Shown one piece after another: positions 13,282-23,599 of a stretch of DNA of 64,000 nucleotides (position 1 is its first letter; each line of letters begins with the position of its first letter). The stretch is from the NCBI GenBank assembly GCA_025345505.1, contig JANVCC010000130.1, positions 8,382,522-8,446,521 of the forward strand, read 5' to 3'. The stretch is from Todiramphus chloris collaris. Its lineage: Eukaryota > Chordata > Aves > Coraciiformes > Alcedinidae. Below the pieces are notes generated by a model. The model was not told the DNA's origin and did not search any database. It saw nothing but the letters and a program-made list of their open reading frames with translations. The translations under genes were made by a program, and so were the position numbers.

Positions 13282-13385
13282 ATGGCTCTGGGAGTGAGGG
13301 GACTTGGATTCCACTCCTCAACATCATCCTCTGCAACCATAACCTGCTAGCACAAGGTATCTGTTTCTCAGTTGCCCTGCTGATT
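13282..13385 (+). mobile_element. Possible decayed MIR-type SINE fragment, plus strand
   Basis: CTGGGAGTGAGGGGACTTGG is close to the tRNA-related head of ancient MIR-like SINEs, which read roughly ctgggagtcaggagacctgg. It is followed by GATTCCACTCCTC, and at the right distance by CTGTTTCTCAGTTGCCCTGC, which resembles the SINE core segment ctgtgcctcagtttccccat. The order and spacing agree with the family. The divergence is high and the middle part is poorly matched, so the call is tentative. Confidence 0.4.
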
Positions 13386-13389
13386 GAAA

Positions 13390-14175
13390 GGAACTGCAGC
13401 TTTTTGCTGTATTGTGCTGATGCTAAGAGGCCAAACCCTTCTTACTATTTGTAAATTAATTTGAAATCCCAGGCTGAAAGCTATCATGTAAATATAAAAT
13501 ATAACATTTTGCTGCAAAACAAACAAAAAAAAAAAGCGCTTTTAATTGTGTGTTATTTGAGCAATCAGTTTCTTGTAGAAATACAAATCAAGATCACAGC
13601 TTTTCACATGATTTGAAAGAGGCAGTTGGTAGCAACATGGCAGAAAAATACCTTGGAAAATTCAAGCACAGCTATTTCCGTAGAAAATACTTTAGGTTTT
13701 GCCCCTTTACCTTTCCTTTTCAGTTCTGGGTTTCTTCCCTAAGTGCCCTGCAGATAGTATCCCTGCCTGGAGAGATGCCCCCCTTCCCAATACACAAATC
13801 TTAATTTTTCTCACATCAGCAGGTTTATATTAGGGAGTGGGTGGTAGGGAGGAAGGATATTATTTGACAGCTAATATTGTAAATGCTGTCTAATATGGTT
13901 TGTATATGGGAGCAGTAAGAGCTACGGCTGCTGTGGCTTTGTTGCTGCAGGGAAAATGCAATAAATAGGAATTTCAGAGGAAGATCTGAAATCTGGGATT
14001 TAATTTGTTCCTATTGTGCTACTACTGTTAAATCTCCCTTCTAATGTAACTGGAATAAAATACAGATCTAGACAGATCCTGGCATGCTATGGATGTACCA
14101 CACAAAGGCAATATACATACTTGTTCCTATTAAATTTAATCTGTATGATACTCTGTGGAAACCAGTGACATTGTG
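13390..14175. other. Non-coding stretch, no gene seen
   Basis: AT-rich sequence with a short A run near 13525-13535. An open frame of 84 codons at 13550-13804 is unremarkable. Nothing is recognised. Confidence 0.55.
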
Positions 14176-14179
14176 TTTC

Positions 14180-14400
14180 CTAATAACTTCCGTTTCAAGA
14201 TCTCAAAGCACTCTCCAAAGACCTGTCTCTCATCTCTGTGCTGCCCTGTAGTAAGTTAGCATTATTGTTCTCTTTTAATAGCTGAAGAAGGTGAGATGCT
14301 CTATAACCACATCGTAAGCCAGTAGCAAAGCTGGGGAGAATGCTACACTTCTGACCTTGCTTGCTTTATCCACTAGGCTGTACTTTTTTCCTTGCAACCT
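14180..14400 (-). mobile_element. Possible decayed MIR-type SINE fragment, minus strand
   Basis: The plus strand has TCTCAAAGCACTCTCCAAAG, a segment with TTATTGTTCTCTTTTAATAG, then AGTAGCAAAGCTGGGGAG, then CTTTATCCACTAGGCTGTAC. This order matches the reverse complement of a MIR-like SINE: end of element, then the 'cattttacag' core, then 'agtggcagagctggga', then 'tatccactag-ccatgc'. It is strongly diverged. These elements are far older than the bird radiation, and surviving copies are sometimes kept as regulatory DNA. Confidence 0.5.
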
Positions 14401-17400
14401 CAGCAGTGTCTGCCACTGCACATCATTTATTGGTTCCCTTGCTCAAAGCTCCACATTTCCCTCCTTTGCTCTTCCCTTTTGTCAAGGCACCCAAGCATGT
14501 CAAAGACTGCAGAGCACATATTAGGGAATTAGACTGTAAGGGAATAAGATGCATTTTTTGGGCTTAATTAAAGGAATGCATTTAATGTGTGCCCTGGCAA
14601 TAGAAGGAGGAAACAAGATAGTGTTCCCCTTCCTTAGCATGTGTATGTAGGCTGTGTGCCCAGAGACTCTTGGAGGAAGCTGCTGCCTGATTTCCTACCA
14701 TGTGTGGTAACAGAGTGTAAGCCCGGTATTTTATTGTAATTCCTCTTCCAGATTTACTGAGGAATATTTGATTAGCTATAAAGTTGGTATGACGTGGCAT
14801 GGGGATGTTGTGGGTGCAAACTGGTTGGCTACCTTTTCTCTGCATGTCTGAAGGCAGGTGGAAAGGACAGTGTGGTCTCTCAGCTGGTGAAGTGCTACAT
14901 GTGCTTATCATGTGCTGTCCTGTTTTCCTCAAGGATACTTGATTTTTTAATTTATTTTATTTGGCAGTGCCAAGATGCTTCTACATACTTTTCCATGAAG
15001 CTTTGTTGAGGGTTAAGCAAAGGGCTGTTCCTTAAGCCACTGTTCTGACTCAGGAACAGGCTGTCACATCCCAAGTTGGACTCTCTAGGGTTTTCTGCAA
15101 GAACTTAATCTTCCTTTTCTCAATGCTGAATGTTACCTACGTATTGTTTAGTCTTTCCATAGTCTCTTACCATGACCTGTCATATCCTCAGTCCTGAATC
15201 TCAGCATAATCTGGTAAGCACAACATGTGACTGCCTTCTCCACGTTCTTGAACCCAGACAGTCATTCTAAAAATGGCACAAACCTTTCTGTTTGATCAAG
15301 TGCATATATTTTAATAAAGAAATCTTTTAGCACCTCTGATCTTCTCTCTAGCTGAGATTTTCCAGCAGAGCATCTGGATTGTCTGTGTGATGGTATCCTG
15401 CTCCTCCTATGGCTACCTGAAGTTTGGCTCTTTAGGACTCTATTCCCAGTGGGACAGGAACTCAATAGAATAAATTAAGAGGAGTTTTGGTATAACCTAA
15501 TTTCTATTACATAATTAAACCAAAATTTGTTTCTCTGACTAGAGCGAAACAAATTACAGTGGGAATTTTCAAAGCCTCTTCATCAGAAGTCCCCAGAGTT
15601 TTTCCTTTTGATGAGCTCTGGGCCCAAGGAGGCCCATCCACTACCTCCATTCAAGGTTTCTCTTGCAAGGGCTTCTGCTGCTTTCTATCTCTGGTACACC
15701 ATCTGGACACTGGCTCATCTTCTGTCTTGCAGCATTTGAACCTAGAAAACCCTACAGGAGAGACAGCTATGATCTGGCCAGTCTCCTGCTCTTGCTGATG
15801 CAGTCTCTTCCGTTGGTTTTTTGGCTTAATTTCTCACTATGAAGAGGCTTGACTGCCTCTGCTGACAAATGTGAAACATCACAACCTTTGTTCTTAACAT
15901 TGTGGCTGATGATTGCACCCAGACCACGCTGGGATTGTTGTCTCTTTCCTGTGGTGGAACTGGAGAGTGTCTAATTCAGCCCAGCAGTACTGCCTGCACC
16001 TAGCGAAGGCTCTGCACCTGCGCCCCTTACGCCTACTGCAATTGTTCATCTTTGTGAGTAACTCGTTCTCATCGTAGTGAGAGACTATGGCTGCAGAAGG
16101 GTTAACAAGATGTGGGCTTAGCCTGTGCATGCATGAGACATTAAAGCCCAGATGGTGTACTTAATTACTCTGGCCAGCTCTGGCACCATCCTGCTCCAAA
16201 GGGAATTAAATGAGGAATGGTGTGTCAGCGACTGTTCCTTTCCGGTCTCCCCAGAGCACTTCAGTGTTACAAGCTTACAACACATTAGGCCTAGCTCAAA
16301 CATCCCCAAGACAAAGTGGCTTTGGGATGTTGGCTACCCTTGAGGTTCCCAGCACAGCTTTTACACGTTCCACACACCATCAGGACTGCACTGGGAGTGC
16401 CTCATTACAAATGACTTCAGGACACCAGTTTCTTTGCAGCAGCAGTCATGAGCATAGCTGTAGCACTCGCAGCTCGTAGAGCCGCAGATGAATGATGAGA
16501 GCTTGCCTTATGGGTTCTATTGTCAGTCCAGTTCTCTTGGTGCTTGCTATCACATGCATGGAAATGGACTATCTTGGAGGCTTTTCCTGTGACACAACTT
16601 AAAGGGCGGATCCCAGTTTGCTGTCTGGAGGGAGAATCCATACCACATCCACAGGGTATGCAGTCTCTCTTTTCGCTTTTGCTTGTGTCTCTGCAGAGCA
16701 AGGCTGACCATCGGAGGCATGCAGATGGCTCCGTGGCAGGATGTGAGCTGACCCCAGATGGTGCAGCTCAACCTTTCCCAAGGAATTCCGACCTGGCTGC
16801 AGTGGTTGAGTCCCCAGTTGGATCTGATCTTGCTTGCAGTGCCAGGTCTGCTAACCAGCTGCTAGGAGGAAGCTGGCCGTTCCTCTTCACTTAACAGAGT
16901 AGCTGCTGACACACATATGCCTTGATGTATGTTCCATGTTCTCTCTTCCCATAACCACCTGGAGTTGTAAGTGATAGAAATGCTAGAGCATGCACATTTT
17001 CAGCAGGGGCTGGGGCACTTGAAATTGCACTTAGGATTATCAAGGTGCTTTAAATTTTGAAGTCCTGTTTTCAGACTGAAGCAGGGAGGCATTCTACATT
17101 TGTTAAAGATTTGTCATACTTGATTTCAGGTCTGAAATAAAGGTTTTTATGGTTTTTTTGGTTTTTTTTTTTGTTCTTTCCTGTCCCATCCTCTCAAAAA
17201 AGAGCAAAGAGAATTCATTTACTGCTGAGAAAAATAAAAGGAAAGGACGGGAAGTGTCTTTTAGGGGGTGGTGGTTTTCTTAAGCTGTTTTTCAGCAGTA
17301 ATGGCAGATGTTCGAAAGTTTAAGGTGGAAATGCTCCTCACTGAAGAGTGGTGTGTGGCCTTTTTCCAGAGGAAATTTGGTTTGTTTTCACCATGCTATT

Positions 17401-18120
17401 AGCACTGAAAATTACCTACTGAGTCTGCACTGTTGAGTGTTTTTCTTGGGCTCAAGCGTGTATCTCAGGAATGAGGCACTGTGTGTGAGTGAATAACTTC
17501 ACTCTGTAGCCAACTGGTAGGCCTCAAAAGAGCTTTAAAAGAACAGGCTGCTTTTCACGTGGCTTGAAAAACTTAAGGTAAGAAAAGCCTGTCCCGTAGT
17601 GCCCGCAGTTCCACCAGTGAAAACGCCTCTGTTGCCTGGGGAAATGCACTCAGATCTAGAAGTCAAGAGGGCATGAATCTGATTTCCAGGTCTGTGCTTC
17701 ATAATTTTCTGCGCTTCAAAACTCTTATTTAGTGCATCTGTCTGGTGCTGAGCTCTGTGGCATTTGAGAGCTGCCGTTCATTAAGGAAATGGTCACCACT
17801 GGGGAACAGCATATGGCTCTGATTCAGTGGCGACAGATTTTTGTTTTAAGGGGTTTGAAAATCCCCCACTGAATGTGCGGAGCAGAGGTTTTAGTAGGCA
17901 CATTAACACAGTCCCTGAGGATGGCTGCGCTCCACAAAAGTGGCTTGACTGAGGTCAGGTGCAGACTGCAGTCCCTGATCTCCTTGGAAGTGCTACTAAC
18001 AAGCCCACACAGGTTTTTCAAACAAAATTTGGTGGGAGACAGCACCATCCTGGTGTTTAGCAAATTAGTTTCTATTTTTTTTTTTTTTGAGCTTTATATA
18101 CCTGTGGAGTTAAGTTGATC
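14400..18120. other. Non-coding stretch, no gene seen
   Basis: Open frames reach about 124 codons (16520-16894 plus strand, with overlapping antisense frames), but none gives a known domain or has convincing splice sites. A T-rich run lies near 17153-17173. No transposon or RNA gene is recognised. Confidence 0.55.
18075..18088. repeat. Poly-T tract (T14)
   Basis: Fourteen consecutive T. A simple homopolymer just upstream of the CpG-enriched patch. Confidence 0.7.
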
Positions 18121-18121
18121 T

Positions 18122-18610
18122 TTTGATGTTCCGCTTCTTTCTCGTAAAGCGCGTAGTTATAAACACTGCAAGAAAGCAAACGGGGAAACACGTAGTGCAT
18201 TTGAGTCTGAATGCGTCCATCGTCCTGAGTCAGGCACACACTTGTACCTCCGGTCCAAGTGCTGCCATTTGGCAGTGGGCACACGCTGCCCTGGCAACGT
18301 CATGATTCATTACAAGGACGTGAGAGGGGATGCTTTTCCGTGGGATTGCAGGAGCTGCTGGTGCACTGTCGCTGGTCTTGGCTGATGGGGGGGAAGGGGG
18401 GCATGTGTCGCTTTAGGCGCACCTTGCTGGCTTTGTCCTCTGCAGGTTAGTCAGCTGGATGCCCCCTGCACCCTGAGCAGGACAGGCAGGGCAGCTGAGA
18501 GAGGCGGGTAAGAGCTGGCAGGTGGAGCTTGGGGGCACTCTGCAGCCAGCCCTGGAAGGCGGTAATCATGAGAGGGATAATGGCTTGTTTCGGGTTAATC
18601 GATCCTGACA
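18122..18610. promoter_or_regulatory. CpG-enriched patch, candidate regulatory element
   Basis: By eye there are 20 CpG dinucleotides in about 480 bases, 16 of them between 18132 and 18420, whereas the neighbouring kilobases are strongly CpG-depleted. The patch holds an RFX X-box-like motif (18285-18298) directly followed by AACGTCATGATTCAT, which contains a CRE-like half-site (CGTCA) and an AP-1-like TGATTCA. Two G runs (G7 and G6) lie at about 18387-18401. The end at 18560-18610 is AT-rich, with TTAATCGATCC, and looks like conserved non-coding sequence. Possible roles are an enhancer or an alternative promoter with low methylation. No transcript or exon is visible next to it. Confidence 0.35.
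18285..18298 (+). promoter_or_regulatory. X-box-like motif (RFX binding site candidate)
   Basis: GCTGCC-CT-GGCAAC matches the X-box consensus GTNRCC-N(0-3)-RGYAAC at 11 of 12 defined positions. RFX factors bind such sites in promoters of ciliary genes and in MHC class II promoters. No ciliary gene is visible here, so the site may be distal or fortuitous. Confidence 0.35.
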
Positions 18611-18718
18611 GCCTAATTTCCCCTGGTGAAAATAAAAGGGAATAAATCTTACAAATACTGTAAAATCAATAGCTAGCAGTGAAGGGGCTGACAACAAGAC
18701 CCTATATCCGTAGCACAC

Positions 18719-18733
18719 TTTTTTTTTTTTTTT
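18719..18733. repeat. Poly-T tract (T15)
   Basis: Fifteen consecutive T, flanked by unremarkable sequence. Confidence 0.7.
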
Positions 18734-19523
18734 GTGAATTGTTCATTTCACATTTCAAACTGATGTGTTCCCAGTGGCTTTGCTAGAGCCAGGTAATCCT
18801 CCATTCTCTTTTCTGTCATGCCCATCTCTTCCGTGCTTGCATTTTACTTGCTCACCTTTGAGTAAGGAATCTGAAGCCTTGAGTTTGTTGGAAGGGAATG
18901 CTGCCTTGCGCAGGGAAGACCCACAGCACTCTTCCTTCTCAGGGGACCTTGGATCCTGCCCTTCCCTATTCTCACAGGTATGCATAGCTAACCTAGTTAC
19001 AGGTCTTTATCTGTAAACAGTTAGATAACTGTATCCTCACCCTCCAAAATAACCCAACCACAGGAGCCTTTGCTCACTGCTCCACAGCTGTCCTCCCCAG
19101 AGAAAGACCACAACCTCTTACGTTAGTGACCTGAAATCTTGATGGACTTAACATTGCACTTCTTTGCTTTCCCAAGGTCAGAGTTTAAGATTCATGCACT
19201 GACCAGCGACAGGCTTCACCAGATAAATCTGAGTCCACTGAGGACCATCTGCAGTGAGTGTGAATTGGCAGCATTACAGAAATAGAAGATAATGGAATAG
19301 GAAGTAGTTAAACATTTAGTATGTGTGCCTAAATGAATGCTGGGGAGAGCACCATCGTGCTGGCACTCAGCGGCGAGTTGTTGGACTGGGGTGAAGAAGG
19401 GAATGGGATTTTCCTGTTGATCTGTTCTGTTGGTAAGTGGTAAGGGCTTGCTGAGAAGGGCTGCTGGATCCTCGCTGGCACATGCTTCGCAAACAGAGGC
19501 ACAAACTCCTCCTGTGCAGAGTA

Positions 19524-19545
19524 AGCTTGAGGTGAACCTCAAGCT
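19524..19545. repeat. Inverted repeat, 10-bp arms, 2-base spacer
   Basis: AGCTTGAGGT and ACCTCAAGCT are exact reverse complements separated by GA. It is almost a perfect palindrome. It could be a product of template switching during replication or a dimer binding site. No known motif is matched exactly. Confidence 0.7.
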
Positions 19546-20834
19546 CCAGGGTTGAGGAACTTCTGGCTCCTTGGGCTAGCACAGTACGGACTGAGCAGTC
19601 CTCGCAAAGAAATGTGCATGCACAGGATGAAGAAGGCTTGGACTGGAGTGAGTGTTTTCTTGCTATTGGCTTCCCTGTGAATGAAGGTAAGTGGGAGGAA
19701 TGGTCTCTATTTGGTACTCTTGACCCTGTTTTAAAGGCAGGGTGGAGGAACTACATGCTTTACAGTTTCCAAATACCAAAGATTGTTTAGCTTGGTGAAA
19801 CCTGTGGTAAAAAGCTACTTTCCTCCTAGAGATAAAAATCACACTACAAGGATTTAGGAGAAGCCTGTGTGAGTGGTTGATCCAACCTCTCAATTATAGG
19901 GCTTTGACTCTTTTCTGTCAAGGTATTTGCCTTTGAGTTTTTGCTGGAAATTGTCCTTCATTAAAAGGAAAAAAAGTTCTCACTTTCTTTGTTTACTGGA
20001 TGCAGACATTTTTGGACCAAGCCAAGTGAACTTTTTTCCTCAGCCTGTCCCAGCTTCCCACTTCTTCCTCCCTGATGGAGACAGACAACCTGTGTTTTCT
20101 GTGTCAGGGTGCTGTCCAGCTGAGAGCACTGTCCTGGATCTCAAACTCCTACTTGTGAAACAGCCTTTCTCTGATGTTGAACTTATCTCCTGGCTCCAGT
20201 TTTCCTTCTGTCATATGGGTCCTTTCTTCCATTTCTCTGTTCTGGCTCTTCATCATGTAGTTTTCAGACTTCAGGCTCACTCTCTGCTCTCTGTATGTAA
20301 GTACAGTGCGCAGTCAGTGATATCCTTTCCTCTGCTGGCATTCGAGTCATTACATACCGAACAAAAGTACTGCTGGGAGAATTCTGTGAGGGTTTCTTCA
20401 CTGATTGTTGAAGTTTCCCTTGAGATTTTCTCCCCGCTCAATGCATGTTCTGTTACCCTCTCTCCTGCCTTGTGTATTTGCCATTTATAGTTGCTGATGA
20501 CCTGGTGCTCGTCTCTTTTTTCACTACCCAGGGGCTGTGGGGAGATACTTTGCGTAAAGTAACTTAAACCATAGTGTATTTTTAAGAAGCAGATGTCATT
20601 CTTGCTACAATATCATGCAAGCAGTGGTTAAAATGGCTTTCAGAGCTGGTCATCATGCTGTTTACAGTGGGGTCTCCTCAAAACGTGAGAGAATGTCCGT
20701 CCCCTCTTTCCCACCAAGAATTCTGCTGATTTCAAGTGATACAAAATCTAGAGCAACATTAATGAATTTATGCACAGAAGCCTAATTTAAATTGTACAAG
20801 TAATTTTGTTTCCTTGTAACACCTTTTTGTGGAG

Positions 20835-20851
20835 AAAAAAAAAAAAAAAAA
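20835..20851. repeat. Poly-A tract (A17)
   Basis: Seventeen A, then GAAAAAA. No processed pseudogene is recognised upstream. Confidence 0.75.
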
Positions 20852-20904
20852 GAAAAAACTGACGCACTGGAGTTCAACCTCTCCATTGTGAAAGGTAAAC
20901 AAAA

Positions 20905-21065
20905 ACCAACATGCTGCAGGCAGTCCATGTTTACGGAGAAGAGGCTAATATCAGGCCGGGCCGAGAATCCCCTAGTGATGCCTTTTCATAGTACGTATTT
21001 CTTCTGTCAGAGTAACAAATGAAATAATCATAATATTTGACAATAATGATGATAATAATAGCTGG
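20905..21065. promoter_or_regulatory. Candidate conserved non-coding block
   Basis: This is irregular, non-repetitive sequence with several CpGs (around 20935-20997), followed by an AT-rich segment with ATAATCATAATATTTGACAA and ATAA/ATGAT units up to 21061. The texture resembles vertebrate conserved non-coding elements. The call rests on impression only and is unverified. Confidence 0.18.
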
Positions 21066-21069
21066 TTCA

Positions 21070-21825
21070 CATGTTTTTGGTTGGTTTGTTGTTTTTTTTT
21101 GTTTCAATCTAAGATTATAGTGCTCCCTTCTTACTGTATTTGTACTTTAAAGATGCATGAACCCAAGACAGTAAAATACTCTTCAAAAGGAATCCAGCAA
21201 ATAATCAGTGCTAACCCTGGGAAATGGGATCACTAGTGATGTACTTCAGTAATTACAGTGATGGTTTTGTGGAGGAAGGGTCTACTGAGTGGGGAAAATG
21301 AATCTGTAGTCATAAAGGCACAGAAGGACTTGGGGTCTTTGGGAGAGCTGGAGCCTCTTTGCTGTGCAGACTATGGGAAATGTTATCCTTGTGCCAAGCT
21401 TGTTTTCATGACAGTGGAAGTGGTAGAAGGAAACAGAGTCCCACAAATGGAAACGGGCTTCTTGACTTCCCACAGCTCCCTTAGATATATGCAGGTGAAC
21501 CCTGGGTGTGTACAGCAGATGATGGTCCATGAATTGTATCCCATGAAGGAAGCCTTCCTGGACACATCAGGCCTTGGCACATAGAGTGCTGAGGTAGATG
21601 CTGTTGGCAAATGTAGCGCTGAACCATCCCTGCTTTTGTACAGGAACCCTGTACCCTAGACACGTCAGGAGGGGGCTGGGAAGCTCTAGCTTGTGTGAGG
21701 GATCAAGGGGCAGAAGAGAGGCCATGACTATGCTGCAAATGTGTAGGATGCAGGTACTGTGAAGGGGCAGCCTGGGACGGATTGGGAGAGTGCGAGTCTT
21801 GCACGCGCTCTGTGAAACTTGGTGG
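21070..21825. other. Non-coding stretch, no gene seen
   Basis: An open frame of 108 codons (21258-21584, plus strand) overlaps three antisense frames. None resembles a known protein or has clear splice sites. No repeats are seen. Confidence 0.5.
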
Positions 21826-21912
21826 ATGTGTTAAAATCATTTGTCTTGAGTCACTCAGTGGCAGAGTCAGAAATAGAATCCAGGTCCCCTGAGTGCTGGG
21901 GCCACCACCATT
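21826..21912 (-). mobile_element. Possible decayed MIR-type SINE fragment, minus strand
   Basis: The plus strand reads GTCACTCAGTGGCAGAGTCA, then AATAGAATCCAGGTCCCCTG. This follows the reverse complement of MIR-like SINEs (gtcac-agtggcagagctgg, then aatagaacccaggtctcctg) with few mismatches. It is the clearest of the four candidates. The rest of the element is eroded. Confidence 0.55.
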
Positions 21913-21914
21913 AT

Positions 21915-23520
21915 CTCCAAAACCATACTGCCTTTCCAGAGTTTTCAAAAGTATGCAATGTGCCGAGTGATCTTGCACTTTACTACCCAGCCAGCAATTT
22001 GCCCTGGCCAGACAGGTGCTCTTTGGCCATGGCTGCATATTCAAAATCTGTAGCAGGTCAGTTTTTGCACCAGACTTACCAATTAGTTTTTCATGTGGTG
22101 AGAATCTTTTGCTACTGTAGGCGGAGGCAGGACTGTGGCACCAGAGATAAAAGGAGTCAGCTCTTTACATTGCAGCTTTCAAGGTGACCTTCACATTTAA
22201 AAACCCACCTTGAACGTAAATCAGGATGTCTTACATATTTATTTGTTTATGATTTAGGAAATGCAGTTTAAATATGTTCTGCTTTACAGACACCTAAGAG
22301 AAAATCTCTGGGAAGCTTCTGCATGTGTTCTGACTCATACACTATGCTACATAGTGATGTAAAAACATGCAGACCTGGCTGGTGTGGAAATCGAGCCTTG
22401 GAGGATTTGCAAAGCAAAAGCCTGAGCCGAAGTCCTCTGAAGTCAATCCTCTCGGGTTTTAATCAGACCTTGCATGTGATTTTTCCTGCTCCTCAGCCCA
22501 ACGTTGGGTTCTAACTGCAGCTGTGACTGGAATCTCACCGTGGATCTCCAGTGATTTGTTCAGGCTATGTGCTAACCATATTCATCTGCCGAGGAGACTG
22601 CCTTCAAGAGAAGGGCTTTTGACACTTTTCTATACAGCATCTTTCCTTTTTAGGCCTCTCATATATTCTCAAGGAAACCTAACTGCAGCCAAGTGCTGGC
22701 TATGGCATGAATAATCACGGTTGCAGTTTAAAGGGACTTGTAGCTTTGCTGTGTCACAAAGACTGCAATAGTGAAGAGCAGGCACCATGGTACCTCGAAC
22801 ATCACAGGCAGAGCAGTGTGGAAAGCGTTGATTTTTCTTTCAGCAGCGAATGTTGTGCTCAGCAACCTTTTCCCATCAGCTGTGAGGTTTTCAGTGATGC
22901 CTGCTCTCGACAGCGTCCGTTGTGAGGTGGCGGGGGCTGAGCACAGCGCGCAGGCAAGCTGCGGAGCCTGAACTCTCCTGCTGTGCTACAGTCATGTCAG
23001 GAGTTGGTAGTGATAGGGCAAAATCTGCCAGTCATGCAAAGATTTTGGCTGGTAAGTTATTTCCAGATCCCCTCAGGACCTGGGCAGAGGGTGAAGTGCA
23101 TTTTGAATGTGTGCGATTCTGTTGTTATTTTTGGTAAAAGAAGGATGAGCTTGGGGCTGCCATCAAAACAAAAGCAGTGAAGAAATCCTAAATTGCCAAG
23201 AGAAGTTGAAACAGTGTTTCTGGTATGAGACCAGGTGCTCTCAGGCTAGTGGGCTCTCCTGGGTGGGAGCTCATGTATCATTGGCTTCTGCTGACTTGAG
23301 ACCTCTTTCTACGTTTTAAATGGGTATTTGTCTTGATTTGGCATTTATTGACTATTTAATATTTAAACATACTTAATAAATCCTGAAATGAAACCACTGC
23401 CATATGAACATGGGACTTGTAGTCTCAGCAAGGGCAGGCATCAGCAGTATCATTCCCTTCTCAGTAATCGTGTCACGAGCTTGTCTCCTTACTGGTGGCA
23501 GCAGGGTAAAGGCACCTCTG
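21915..23520. other. Non-coding stretch, no gene seen
   Basis: Open frames are at most about 122 codons and none is recognisable. The zone at 22900-22960 has a few CpGs but no island. Nothing else is seen. Confidence 0.5.
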
Positions 23521-23521
23521 G

Positions 23522-23595
23522 GAATCACAGAATGTGAGGGATTGGAAGGGACCTCAAAAGATCATCTAGTCCAGTCCCCCTGCCAGAGCAGAGCT
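23522..23595 (-). mobile_element. CR1 LINE fragment, extreme 3' end, minus strand
   Basis: The plus strand reads GAATCACAGAATGTGAGGGA, then TTGGAAGGGACCTCAAAAG, then ATCATCTAGTCCAGTCCCCC and TGCCAGAGCAG. This is the reverse complement of a CR1 3' end, including the ATTCTGTGATTC-like terminal repeat of the element. After about 23595 the match to CR1 fades, so it is a very short 5'-truncated copy or the rest has decayed. The better-kept terminus suggests a copy younger than, or of another subfamily from, the one at 8.1 kb. Confidence 0.9.
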
Positions 23596-23599
23596 GCAC

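Larger units (their letters stand above)
18735..20900. other. Non-coding stretch, no gene seen
   Basis: It holds the longest open frame of the window (19927-20490, plus strand, 187 codons). That frame is rich in Phe, Leu, Ser and Cys and lies in pyrimidine-rich sequence. It has no recognised domain, and I treat it as chance. An A17 run lies at 20835-20851 and a 10-bp palindrome at 19524-19545. Confidence 0.55.

Noticed and set aside
17641-17720. Further MIR-like SINE fragment
   Set aside because: Only a few words resemble the family head, and order and spacing do not hold up.
19927-20490. Longest open frame of the window (187 codons, plus strand)
   Set aside because: It is rich in Phe, Leu, Ser and Cys in A-poor, pyrimidine-rich DNA where stops are rare. 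By my rough estimate about one frame this long is expected by chance in 64 kb. No domain, signal or splice context is recognised.
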